Origin: CAZAFC01 sp964484675
GTDB lineage: Bacteria > Patescibacteriota > Saccharimonadia > Saccharimonadales > UBA4665
NCBI GenBank assembly: GCA_964484675.1
Contig: CAZAFC010000003.1
Coordinates: 1 to 64,000, forward strand
DNA length: 64,000 nucleotides
Direction: 5' to 3'
Numbering within the stretch: position 1 is the first letter of the stretch; every line of letters starts with the position of its first letter. The notes under the pieces were generated by a model that saw nothing but the letters and a program-made list of their open reading frames with translations, was not told the origin of the DNA and searched no databases. Shown here piece by piece: positions 24,149-32,632 of this stretch. The translations under genes were made by a program, and so were the position numbers.

Positions 24149-24187
24149 CAAGTTCGCATGCGCGGATCTTTTGCGCATGCGAACTTG
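24149..24187. terminator. Perfect 15-bp bidirectional hairpin
   Basis: CAAGTTCGCATGCGC (24149-24163) and its exact complement at 24173-24187 enclose a 9-base loop. It begins one base after the RNB stop and lies between convergent genes. There is no U-tract after the stem on the plus strand. Confidence 0.7.
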
Positions 24188-24258
24188 CTGGCTGGCAGTT
24201 CTGTCGACTTAAGTGAGAACTTGTCGCTCCTTTTGGCATGGGCATGTTCCAGAGGAAG

Positions 24259-25911
24259 CTAGAGCGAGAAAAGGCTGGACGTGTCGGGCATTGAGCTGCT
24301 GCTCGATAGGCCCGTAGGGGTAAGGCCGAGCTGCGCCAAGACTTGTGTGATCGGCACAGCGCCCGATGGTGCGGTTACATGTACCGGCTGATTGCTTGGC
24401 ACGGTTGTAAATGTCGCATCCATTTTTAGGGGTGAACTGCTTGAAATATCAAGGCTGGCGGCAACGTTCAGCTTATTGGTAGCCGTGTCTAGAGTGGCCG
24501 TGGCGGTGAGGAGCACCGGAGCGTCGCCACTGCTAGTTTGCAGTCTCAGTGTAAACGGATAGCTCTTGCCACCGGTGTAGTTGAGCCCAAGTTGCAGGTA
24601 ATTACTCGTGACGCTTGCATCGGGGAAACGCACTGCATGCGGTAACTTGGTTTTGGCATCGACGTACATGGTGAACGTGTAATTGCCGTCGAGGCTGTCA
24701 ACTCGTGACGGCTGAAGCATAGCGCTGATCGACTTCCCGCTCGCCTGCTTGACCCAGGCGTTGAGCGAGCTACTGTCGAGGGCTTGGCCAAGTGCGGTGA
24801 CATATGCCTTGAGGTGTGCTTTGCTGTAGCCCACAGTGTAGCCATACACGTCGCGGCCATCCTGCTTGGACTTGCCGAGGTATTTTTTGTTGGTCAGTAT
24901 GGCCTTATCACTCTTGGTGCTCAAGAGGTAGTTGCGATTGACAGTGCCAGCTTTGGCGAGCGCATCCTGGATTTGGGCCGCCGTTGGCGCTGAAACTGGG
25001 TTCATTTTGGTGTTGTTGCTGAGTGATTGCAGGAGCGTGTGGTCGATTGCGATCCATTGGCCGTCGAGGTTGTCGTACTTGCTCATTCCAAGCGCATCGA
25101 GCATTGGCTTGACGCCATTCAGCTGCACGTAGGTGTCGGGCAGCGTCTGCCCGCTCGTAACCAAGCCGCGGATATTGGCGCTCAGCTTTTCGCCAGCGAG
25201 GTCCAGATTCGCTGTTCCGGCCACTGTGTTCCCTGATGTATTAAACGAAAAATCTCCATCGGCAGAAAAATCTTGGCCGCTCACTTTAAGCGTACCGTTC
25301 GTTGCCGAGCCTTTGTAATGCTGATTGGCCTGCGCTTGCTCGTAACTCACGAGATCGTCGTAGCCGTCCGCGGTGTTTTTGAGGCTGCGCGAAAAGACAG
25401 CTCCCGGCTGATTCGGCAGATACAACGCGAAAACGTAGCCGCCGCCGAGCGCGATGAGGACGATCAGCGCCACAAGCGTCGGCATGAGCCAGCGCTTTTT
25501 GGGCGGCGCGCTCACAGTGGGTGTAGCATTTTGGGGTTCGTTGCCTGCGGTTGGCGTTGTATTGAGGTCGGGCGTCTGCCCAGAGGTATCCCTGGAAGTG
25601 TCAGTGGTGGAGTTCCCGACCGTCGGCGCAATAATGGTCGGACCGCCACTTGCTGGCAACTGGGGCGATTCGCTGGTGTCGGCCGATGGGGCATTTGCTG
25701 AGGCTGGCAGGCCGTTCGGACTCTCCTCGGCTGCGATGAGCGAGGAAGCGGCCGGCTCCTTGGCTGGCGTGGAACCAGCGGATGAAGTCGAGACTTGGGG
25801 CTCGGCTGAATGTGTCGACGTGATTTCGGCCGGTGTCGCCGAGGAGCGAGGAGCAAGCGGCTCACTCGAAGCGTTTGGGATTGATGAGTGCTCTGGCTCT
25901 TCTGGCTGCAT
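24259..25911 (-). CDS. Single-span membrane protein with long disordered N-terminal tail
   Basis: A 550-residue protein. Residues 1-138 are a Ser/Thr/Pro/Ala/Glu-rich low-complexity region. Then comes KKRW and one membrane span (about 142-166), and an extracytoplasmic part of about 380 residues. That part has two similar beta-rich halves (strand patterns such as GTLKVSGQDFSADGDFSFNT and VTSNYLQLGLNYTGGKSYPF), reminiscent of lipoprotein folds that bind lipids or polymers, but I make no assignment. The positive-inside rule puts the disordered tail in the cytoplasm, an unusual place for so long a tail. It is a single gene and the function is unknown. Confidence 0.72.
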   Translation of the reverse strand: MQPEEPEHSSIPNASSEPLAPRSSATPAEITSTHSAEPQVSTSSAGSTPAKEPAASSLIAAEESPNGLPASANAPSADTSESPQLPASGGPTIIAPTVGNSTTDTSRDTSGQTPDLNTTPTAGNEPQNATPTVSAPPKKRWLMPTLVALIVLIALGGGYVFALYLPNQPGAVFSRSLKNTADGYDDLVSYEQAQANQHYKGSATNGTLKVSGQDFSADGDFSFNTSGNTVAGTANLDLAGEKLSANIRGLVTSGQTLPDTYVQLNGVKPMLDALGMSKYDNLDGQWIAIDHTLLQSLSNNTKMNPVSAPTAAQIQDALAKAGTVNRNYLLSTKSDKAILTNKKYLGKSKQDGRDVYGYTVGYSKAHLKAYVTALGQALDSSSLNAWVKQASGKSISAMLQPSRVDSLDGNYTFTMYVDAKTKLPHAVRFPDASVTSNYLQLGLNYTGGKSYPFTLRLQTSSGDAPVLLTATATLDTATNKLNVAASLDISSSSPLKMDATFTTVPSNQPVHVTAPSGAVPITQVLAQLGLTPTGLSSSSSMPDTSSLFSL

Positions 25912-26162
25912 AGCGTCCTCTTGTGGTTTAGGTTGCGTTAATCCAAAGTATAAGCAAAATTCCAGCGAACTTCAATCTTTGCAAGGTAACACTCTTGGCA
26001 TTCCCTTTTCGGCCTCAGTATCGGCTCCGGCTGATTGTGTTATTGCGCCCCCACATGTTCGCTCATTATAATATGCCGCAATTGCCTGGAGCGCTGCTGC
26101 TTGGTTGGTGTTGCGGGCATTGTATGGCGCGCTGGCGCTACTATCCTGTGGTTCAGACAGTG

Positions 26163-26621
26163 TTAGATCGCCTGCACGGCGGCTAACTGCTCGACAACCC
26201 GAACGTACGCCGTGAGATCTTCGGCGCTCACTGCACCCTGGAAAAGGGTTTCGGTTTCGTCGCGCAGCCGCTCTTCGATCGCGTCCACGATTGCGTTGCC
26301 GTTCGGCGTTGTCACTACCAGTCGCACGCGGGCGTCGTTCGCGTCTTGGCGGGTGGTGACGTAGCCCTTGTCACGAAGCGCATGTACAGTCGCTGTTATA
26401 TATGTTGTCTTGACATCGAAGAGCGTTGCTAAGTCTGTGACGCGGATTCCGCCCATTGGCGTTTCTTCTTTGACGGTTCCGAGGACGAACCATTCGATTG
26501 AGCTGAGCCCATGCGGCCCAAGAATGCGATTACGCATGGCGGTCATTTTTCTGCCGAAATGCAGCTGGGCGATGCCCAATTTATACGTTTTAGATTTTTT
26601 AAGTGTTTGCTTCAGTGTCAT
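26163..26621 (-). CDS. MarR-family transcriptional regulator
   Basis: A 152-residue winged-helix regulator. It shows GLSSIEWFVLGTV (helix 2), IRVTDLATLFDVKTTYITAT (recognition region) and DKGYVTTRQDANDARVRLVV (the D-x-R-D/A-x-R wing typical of MarR). It is divergent from the cyo oxidase operon, 305 bases away, and is the obvious candidate to regulate it in response to a small molecule or redox signal. I start at ATG 26621 with AAAGGAAG upstream; a longer frame from 26651 would cover that site. Confidence 0.9.
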   Translation of the reverse strand: MTLKQTLKKSKTYKLGIAQLHFGRKMTAMRNRILGPHGLSSIEWFVLGTVKEETPMGGIRVTDLATLFDVKTTYITATVHALRDKGYVTTRQDANDARVRLVVTTPNGNAIVDAIEERLRDETETLFQGAVSAEDLTAYVRVVEQLAAVQAI

Positions 26622-26655
26622 ACATCTTCCTTTGGAAACATAATATATCATATAC

Positions 26656-26700
26656 TTGACGTATTTTCCATCGCATATTATGTTGATATTTTTACGTCAA
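26656..26700. promoter_or_regulatory. Inverted repeat with two facing -35 elements between marR and cyo
   Basis: TTGACGTA (26656-26663) and TACGTCAA (26693-26700) form an exact inverted repeat, extended to 9 bp by the flanking C/G. Each arm contains TTGACG. On the plus strand TATGTT follows after 17 bases (26679-26684); on the minus strand AT-rich -10 candidates follow at 14-17 bases. It could be overlapping divergent promoters, a regulator site, or both. Confidence 0.5.
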
Positions 26701-26910
26701 GATTTAGAATCATTCATGTGCTCGGTCTGCCCCATATATCTGGGCGGAATCAAAGCATATTGAGCGCTAATAGAAAACGGATGTTTCTAAACATCAGGAA
26801 TATATCTCGACTTATGCATGGACTATATCTGCGATAATTTTGGCATCACCAGACGCCAAAAGTGCGATAAATGCCACACCAAAAGCTACCCACGGGCGAG
26901 CAGAGCGTGC

Positions 26911-26916
26911 TATAGT
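26911..26916 (+). promoter_or_regulatory. Extended -10 proximal to cyoA
   Basis: TGC-TATAGT ends 10 bases before ATG 26927, giving a leader of only about 3 bases; GAAGG in the interval may then be untranscribed. No -35 hexamer is seen, as expected for an extended -10. Confidence 0.45.
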
Positions 26917-26926
26917 GAAGGCAACG

Positions 26927-27898
26927 ATGAAGCAGATGCGTTTTGGGAAGGTGGCTGGTGGGGTTCTCGCATGTGCAGCCGTGATTGGGGCGGCAACCGC
27001 TGCTGTCTTATATATGCATCATGCGCATATTGCGGTGTTGCAGCCGCGAGGTGTTGTTGCTCATCAGGAGCGGCAGCTTATCTTCACGGCTGGCCTGCTG
27101 TCGCTTGTGGTTGTGGTGCCAGTTTTTGGTTTGCTGGCATACGTCGCTTGGCGCTATCGAGCTAGCAATGTCAACGCGCGATATTCGCCGGATTGGGACG
27201 CCAATAATCTGCTCGAATCGATGTGGTGGTTGATCCCAAGCTTGCTGATTTTGATTTTGTCGGTTATTACATGGCGGAGTAGCCACGAGCTCGACCCCTA
27301 TCGGTCGCTGGCTTCCAAAGTGTCACCTCTGACCGTGCAAGTGGTCGCGCTTGACTGGAAATGGCTCTTTATATATCCGGCGCAACACGTGGCGACAGTG
27401 AATTATCTTGAGCTGCCGGTTGGTACGCCGATCAATTTTGAGTTGACCTCTGATGCGCCGATGAATTCGTTCTGGATTCCGCAGCTTGGCGGCCAAATGT
27501 ATGCAATGCCGGGCATGTCAACGCAGCTGCATCTCGAGGCCGATCGCCCGGGCATGTACAGCGGCTCGTCGGCGAATATTAGCGGTGTGGGATTCGCGGG
27601 CATGACTTTTTCGGTGCACGCGGTGACGCCGACTGATTTTTCGGCATGGGTGACGGGTGCACGACATGCCGCTCCGCTCGACATGCAGAAATACCAGGCT
27701 TTGGCGATGCCGAGCAAGGCCAACGGCCCCGCGACATATGGCACGCCAGCGCCGAATCTGTATACTAATGTAGTGATGAAATATATGATGGCGCCGCAAG
27801 GCAAAACTTCGCCCATGCCTCTGGCGACTGGCGATGAAATGAGCGCGATGTCGCCGGGAATGTCCATGAGCATGTCCATGGCGGGGGCTCAGCAATGA
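26927..27898 (+). CDS. cyoA: Cytochrome o ubiquinol oxidase subunit II
   Basis: A 323-residue membrane subunit. An N-terminal span (about 8-28) is followed by [18 protein letters not shown], which matches the CyoA segment after the processing site, then two more spans (about 48-70 and 95-115) and a periplasmic cupredoxin domain. The CuA ligands of cytochrome c oxidases are absent: the domain has no cysteine and reads [14 protein letters not shown] where CxxxC would be. The enzyme therefore accepts quinol, not cytochrome c. No lipobox cysteine is visible at the N-terminus. Start ATG 26927 is chosen because the upstream TTG frame has no support. It overlaps cyoB by 4 bases; the Met/Ser-rich tail (about 15 residues) is unusual. 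Confidence 0.93.
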   Translation: MKQMRFGKVAGGVLACAAVIGAATAAVLYMHHAHIAVLQPRGVVAHQERQLIFTAGLLSLVVVVPVFGLLAYVAWRYRASNVNARYSPDWDANNLLESMWWLIPSLLILILSVITWRSSHELDPYRSLASKVSPLTVQVVALDWKWLFIYPAQHVATVNYLELPVGTPINFELTSDAPMNSFWIPQLGGQMYAMPGMSTQLHLEADRPGMYSGSSANISGVGFAGMTFSVHAVTPTDFSAWVTGARHAAPLDMQKYQALAMPSKANGPATYGTPAPNLYTNVVMKYMMAPQGKTSPMPLATGDEMSAMSPGMSMSMSMAGAQQ

Positions 27899-29874
27899 TC
27901 GCGAGCTTGCTGGGAAAACTGAGCTGGAGCGCTTTGCCGCACAATGTCATTACTGCGGGCGGTGCTCTCACGATGGTTGGCGCGCTGGTGGCGATCGCAG
28001 CGGCGCTCACCTATTTTAAGCGTTGGAAGTGGCTCTGGCGCGAGTGGATCACGACCGTCGATCACAAGAAGATTGGCATCATGTACCTGGTAGTCTCGGT
28101 CGTGATGCTGCTGCGCGGCTTGAGCGACGCTCTGCTGATGCGGGCGCAGCAAGTCACTTCGGTGGGCTCGTCGCACGGCATTTTGGATTCATATCATTTT
28201 CAGCAGATTTTTTCGGCGCACGGCACGATTATGATCTTTTTTGTCGGTATGGGTATGCTTTTTGGCCTGGTAAATCTCGTGGTGCCGCTGCAGATCGGCT
28301 CGCGCGACGTGGCGTTTCCTTTTATGAATGCTACCAGCTTTTGGCTGTATGCCGCCGGCATGGCGCTCGTGAATTTGTCGCTGATGGTAGGTGAATTTTC
28401 GGCAGCTGGCTGGCTGGCGTATCCTCCGCTGTCGGAGTTGAAGTTTAGCCCTGGCGTAGGCGTGGATTATTGGATTTGGAGTTTGCAAATTGCCGGCGTG
28501 GGCAGCTTGCTTTCGGGGATTAATTTCTTGGTGACGATTCTCAAAATGCGCGCGCCCGGCATGCGGCTCATGAAAATGCCGATGTTCACGTGGAGCGTGC
28601 TGGGCACGATGTCGCTTGTGGCGTTCGCCTTTCCGATTCTTACAGTGACGCTGGCGTTGCTGGCATTGGATCGAACATTTGGCACGCACTTTTTCACGGC
28701 AGGTGGCGGCGGCAACGCGATGATGTATGTGAACTTGATTTGGGCGTGGGGCCATCCCGAGGTGTATATTTTGGTGCTGCCGGCGTTTGGCGTTTTCTCA
28801 GAGGTCGTGGCGACTTTCTCGCGCAAGCGGTTGTTTGGCTATGCGAGTATGGTGTGGGCGATTTGGTCGATTGTGGGCTTGTCGTTTTTGGTCTGGCTGC
28901 ACCACTTTTTCACCATGGGCGCTGGCGCCGATGTCAATGCGTTTTTCGGCATTATGACGATGATTATTGCGGTGCCGACCGGGGTTAAGATGTTTAACTG
29001 GATTTTCACGATGTACCGCGGCCGGATTCACTTTGACTCGCCAATGCTGTGGTTTATCGGCTTTGTCATTCTCTTTACGATTGGCGGCGTGGCGGGTGTG
29101 ATTTTAGCAGTGCCGCCTGCCGATTTCCAGCTGCACAATAGCCTGTTCCTGGTGGCGCATTTCCACACGATGATCGTGAGCGGCGTACTTTTCGGTTATT
29201 TTGCCGGCCTTACCTATTGGTTTCCGAAGGCGTTTGGCTTCCGACTCAATGAGCGCCTCGGCAAGTGCGCGTTCTGGTGTTGGTTTGTCGGATTTATCTT
29301 GGCGTTCGTGCCGTTGTATATTTTGGGCTTGATGGGTGCGACGCGCCGACTCGATCATTACGATGCAAGCCTGGGGTGGCGACCGCTGTTTGGCATCGCC
29401 GGCGTGGGCGTGCTGCTCATCTGTGCCGGCGCTGGTTTCCAGGTGCTTCAGTTCGTGGTGAGCTTGATTCAGCGTAAGAAAAATCTGGACGAAACGGGCG
29501 ACCCTTGGCACGGGCGTACGCTTGAATGGTCAACGAGCTCGCCGGCGCCCGTCTATAATTTCGCGGTTATTCCCACCGTTTCTGGGCGCGACGAATTTTG
29601 GGAGCGTAAGCGAACCGGCTCACGCGCCGACGCGCCGACATACACGGATATCATGCTACCCAAAAATACACCGCTCGGTGCTATAATCGCCGCCTGCGCC
29701 TTTGCCTTCGGCTTCGGCATGATCTGGCATATTACGTGGCTGGCGGTGTCCGGTGTCGTGGGCATTGTTGCCAGTTTGCTTGTGCGCTTTAGTCAGGAAG
29801 AAACTGAGTATTTGTTGCCTGCCGCTGAGGTCGCGCGCATTGAATCACTTTCGACGAGGGAGCGATACATATGA
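27895..29874 (+). CDS. cyoB: Cytochrome o ubiquinol oxidase subunit I
   Basis: A 659-residue heme-copper oxidase catalytic subunit, the size of E. coli CyoB. Low-spin heme ligand H109 ([11 protein letters not shown]), CuB ligand and cross-linked Tyr in H287-PEVY, HH at about 336-337 (HHFFTMGAG), and heme ligands in [11 protein letters not shown] are all present. D-channel residue D138 ([10 protein letters not shown]), the gating E289, and the K-channel lysine context ([16 protein letters not shown]) mark it as an A-type proton pump. The quinol-site residues R74, D78, H101 and Q104 match E. coli R71, D75, H98 and Q101. It overlaps cyoA and cyoC by four bases each. Confidence 0.97.
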   Translation: MIASLLGKLSWSALPHNVITAGGALTMVGALVAIAAALTYFKRWKWLWREWITTVDHKKIGIMYLVVSVVMLLRGLSDALLMRAQQVTSVGSSHGILDSYHFQQIFSAHGTIMIFFVGMGMLFGLVNLVVPLQIGSRDVAFPFMNATSFWLYAAGMALVNLSLMVGEFSAAGWLAYPPLSELKFSPGVGVDYWIWSLQIAGVGSLLSGINFLVTILKMRAPGMRLMKMPMFTWSVLGTMSLVAFAFPILTVTLALLALDRTFGTHFFTAGGGGNAMMYVNLIWAWGHPEVYILVLPAFGVFSEVVATFSRKRLFGYASMVWAIWSIVGLSFLVWLHHFFTMGAGADVNAFFGIMTMIIAVPTGVKMFNWIFTMYRGRIHFDSPMLWFIGFVILFTIGGVAGVILAVPPADFQLHNSLFLVAHFHTMIVSGVLFGYFAGLTYWFPKAFGFRLNERLGKCAFWCWFVGFILAFVPLYILGLMGATRRLDHYDASLGWRPLFGIAGVGVLLICAGAGFQVLQFVVSLIQRKKNLDETGDPWHGRTLEWSTSSPAPVYNFAVIPTVSGRDEFWERKRTGSRADAPTYTDIMLPKNTPLGAIIAACAFAFGFGMIWHITWLAVSGVVGIVASLLVRFSQEETEYLLPAAEVARIESLSTRERYI

Positions 29875-30542
29875 GCGGCATGCGAGAACCGGATATTATG
29901 GATATGTCAACTGCCGAACAAGTGCTAGGCGTGGACGCTATGCCCCAGTCCGTCCAAACTGATCTGGCCGAAGAGACTCGCCGCGCTGACGACAAAACCC
30001 AGTTTGGTTTTTGGGTCTACCTGATGACCGATTGTGTGTTGTTTGCGGTGCTATTCGCGACGTTTGCGGTGCTGCGCGGCAATACATTTGGCGGCCCGAG
30101 CGGTGCTAATCTGTTCAGCTTGCCAAATGTCTTGGCCGAAACGCTGCTGCTGCTCACCAGCAGTTTTACCTGCGGCTTGGCGATGATTGCGACCCAGCGT
30201 CGCGACAGGCAGCAGGCACTGTGGTGGCTGGGAGCAACTTTTGTGCTTGGTGCAGCGTTTTTGGGGCTCGAATTGCGCGAGTTTCATCAGTTTGCGCTGG
30301 CTGGCAACGGCTGGCAGCGCAGCGGATTCCTGGGCGCTTTCTTTACGCTTGTCGGCACGCATGGGCTGCACATCAGCGTCGGACTACTGTGGCTTGTCAC
30401 TAATGTTGTGCGCCTTGGGCGCAGCGGCTTTGGGCGAACGACCGTTCGCCGTTTGCAGATGTTCAGCCTGTTCTGGCATTTTTTGGATGTCATTTGGATC
30501 TTTATTTTTAGCATTGTGTATTTGCTGGGAGCTATTTCATGA
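29871..30542 (+). CDS. cyoC: Cytochrome o ubiquinol oxidase subunit III
   Basis: A 223-residue membrane subunit with five spans, a structural subunit that stabilises subunit I. The N-terminal about 40 residues are a polar extension compared with E. coli (204 residues). The first span begins [20 protein letters not shown], the classic subunit III start; [10 protein letters not shown] and [17 protein letters not shown] are conserved segments in spans 3 and 4. It overlaps cyoB and cyoD by four bases each. Confidence 0.94.
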   Translation: MSGMREPDIMDMSTAEQVLGVDAMPQSVQTDLAEETRRADDKTQFGFWVYLMTDCVLFAVLFATFAVLRGNTFGGPSGANLFSLPNVLAETLLLLTSSFTCGLAMIATQRRDRQQALWWLGATFVLGAAFLGLELREFHQFALAGNGWQRSGFLGAFFTLVGTHGLHISVGLLWLVTNVVRLGRSGFGRTTVRRLQMFSLFWHFLDVIWIFIFSIVYLLGAIS

Positions 30543-30955
30543 GCCAAAAAGAAGCGCCAGAGACCAAGCAACCCGCTGCGGTCGCGGCCAAACCAGGCCG
30601 CGACTACCTGCGCTCGTATGTGGTTGGCTTCGGACTTTCGCTCATGCTCACGTTGATTGCTTACCTGCTCGTGCGTGGCAATTTGCCGGATCACAATCCC
30701 GCTTTCACGCGCGATACGCTGACTGCAGCCGTGCTCACGCTGGCGATTGCGCAGCTGTTCGTGCAGCTCAGTTTTTTCTTTCACCTTGACCAAGAGCGCA
30801 AGCCGCGGCTGAACGGCACGGTGCTAACATTTGCGGCGATCATTGTGTTTATTTTGGTGGCTGGATCGCTTTGGATTATGGCAAATCTCAACCGAAACAT
30901 GAATATGACGCCGGCGCAAATGAACCAATACATGCAGAGCCAGGACGGCCTGTAA
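30539..30955 (+). CDS. cyoD: Cytochrome o ubiquinol oxidase subunit IV
   Basis: A 138-residue small membrane subunit with three spans (about 22-42, 58-78 and 90-110), expected to aid CuB assembly. The segment AVLTLAIAQLFVQLSFFFHL is the family's most recognisable part. It is longer than E. coli CyoD (109) at both ends; the C-terminus is Met/Asn/Gln-rich. TAATG overlap with the next gene at 30953-30957. Confidence 0.92.
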   Translation: MSQKEAPETKQPAAVAAKPGRDYLRSYVVGFGLSLMLTLIAYLLVRGNLPDHNPAFTRDTLTAAVLTLAIAQLFVQLSFFFHLDQERKPRLNGTVLTFAAIIVFILVAGSLWIMANLNRNMNMTPAQMNQYMQSQDGL

Positions 30956-31815
30956 TGCTCGTGCAGCGCCTGTATCGCTTGACTAAACCGGGCATTATTT
31001 ATGCGAATGCTTTTACGGCGGCGGTCGGATTTCTTTTTGCTTGCAAGTGGAAAATCGATTGGCGGCTTTTTGCGTCGCTGGTTGCAGGCACCTCGCTTGT
31101 CATCGCCTCGGCATGCGTTTGTAATAATTACATCGACCGCGATATTGATAAGAAAATGGCACGCACACGCGATCGAGCATTAGCGTCGGGCGCTATTTCC
31201 GGCCGAGAGGCACTGCTGTTTGCTGGCGTCTTGGGCGTACTTGGGTTTGCGATTTTGGCGCTGGAAACGAATGCCTTCACGGTGGTGATTGGCGCTGTGG
31301 CGTTCATCGATTATGTGATTTTGTATGGCATCTCAAAGCGGCGATCGGTGCACGGCACGGTGGTCGGGAGTATCTCAGGTGCCGCGCCGATAGCGGCTGG
31401 CTACGTTGCTGTGAGCGGCCGGCTCACACTTGACGCGTGGCTGCTTTTTGCGATTATGGTTGCCTGGCAGATGCCGCATTTTTATGCGATCGCAATTTTT
31501 CGCGAAGGCGATTATGCGGCTGCCGGTATCCCGGTATGGCCGGTGCGCCGTGGAATTGCCAGCACCAAGCGCCAGATCTTGTTCTATATTGGTGCGTTTT
31601 GCGCGGCGCTCGCGGCGCTCAGCATATATGGCTCGGCCGGCGTGAGTTTTACGATTTTTTCTTTAGTGTTTGGCGGCGTATGGGCGGCTTTGGCTGTTCG
31701 GGGAGCACTTCGGCCAGTCGATGATCGGCGCTGGGCGCGCCAGCTTTTCTTCGTGTCGCTGTTTGTCCTGCTCGGCGTTATGACGGCTGTGTCGGTTGCG
31801 CGATTGCTGCCGTAG
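30955..31815 (+). CDS. cyoE: Protoheme IX farnesyltransferase (heme O synthase)
   Basis: A 286-residue UbiA-family membrane prenyltransferase that makes heme O from heme B and farnesyl diphosphate for the cyo oxidase. The first Asp motif is NNYIDRDIDKKMARTRDR (about residues 58-75); the second region is around WQMPHFYAIAIFREGDY (about 170-186). It starts on the cyoD stop (TAATG). The last 38 bases overlap the convergent next gene. No heme synthesis gene is in the window, so the heme source is open. Confidence 0.95.
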   Translation: MLVQRLYRLTKPGIIYANAFTAAVGFLFACKWKIDWRLFASLVAGTSLVIASACVCNNYIDRDIDKKMARTRDRALASGAISGREALLFAGVLGVLGFAILALETNAFTVVIGAVAFIDYVILYGISKRRSVHGTVVGSISGAAPIAAGYVAVSGRLTLDAWLLFAIMVAWQMPHFYAIAIFREGDYAAAGIPVWPVRRGIASTKRQILFYIGAFCAALAALSIYGSAGVSFTIFSLVFGGVWAALAVRGALRPVDDRRWARQLFFVSLFVLLGVMTAVSVARLLP

Positions 31816-32509
31816 GGCGGAGTGGCTCGGCTGGAACTGTCTGAGATTTGAGATATCGCCGCCGCTCCACGCAAACGCCGAATGTCAGCCCCACCCAAAC
31901 GCCAATGCTGAGCTCATACATGCGCTGTAACCCGCCGATATGTGAGCCGCCAAACGCCCAAACGAGCAAAATACTGAGGCCCACCGCCAATTGGGCGGCC
32001 GCGAAACCAATGTTCAAAGCCATGAGCGTTCGATGCTCGCGCCGACATTGCCAGCCCCAGAGCAGTGGCGCGGCGAATTCGGCAATGCCGGCACAGGTGC
32101 TCTCCGCCAGATGGAGCGTCGTCACCAGCGAATGACTGGTAATGAGCTGGCAATGCGGATCGATGCTCGGCGCACATGAAATCGGCAGCAACGCGTCGAC
32201 AATCGAATCGACGCCAACGAATACAAATCCGACAAACAGCAGCTTAGCAAGCGGCACACGCGCAAATTGCACAAATCGCCACACCCATGGCGCTAGCGCG
32301 AGCGTCAGCATGCCGGCAATGATATCGAGCACTTGAAAAACCGCGTGATGGGGCTGCGTGCGGGCGCTAATTTCGCTAATCAACGTTCCGGCAACGCTTG
32401 CATGCGGATTCAAAAAAGGCGTCAACAACCAGTCGTTGTACAGCGCGATGAGGACCAGCGCCAGTGTCCAGTGCTGGTGGCCAATAAATCGCCAGAGCGT
32501 GCGTTTCAT
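31778..32509 (-). CDS. DUF998-like integral membrane protein
   Basis: A 243-residue protein with about six or seven membrane spans. The first loop has LNPHASVAGTLISEISARTQPHH, like the short conserved motif after span 1 of DUF998 proteins, and VDSIVDALLPISCAPSID lies before the next loop. Three cysteine-containing loops may form disulfides outside. The function of the family is unknown. It overlaps cyoE by 38 bases at the 3' ends, an unusual tail-to-tail overlap that makes antisense effects possible. A Pro/Ala-rich tail follows the last span. Confidence 0.65.
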   Translation of the reverse strand: MKRTLWRFIGHQHWTLALVLIALYNDWLLTPFLNPHASVAGTLISEISARTQPHHAVFQVLDIIAGMLTLALAPWVWRFVQFARVPLAKLLFVGFVFVGVDSIVDALLPISCAPSIDPHCQLITSHSLVTTLHLAESTCAGIAEFAAPLLWGWQCRREHRTLMALNIGFAAAQLAVGLSILLVWAFGGSHIGGLQRMYELSIGVWVGLTFGVCVERRRYLKSQTVPAEPLRPTAAIAQPTQPS

Positions 32510-32632
32510 GCGCCTATTATTTCACGTTCGCGGTGCTCTCGCAAACCCTGCGCTTTTGCTTCGGGGAATCACGGTTGTGCTAAATCGCTCGCCGGTGTAT
32601 ATTGTAGCCAGACATAATATTCTGAGAGGGCG

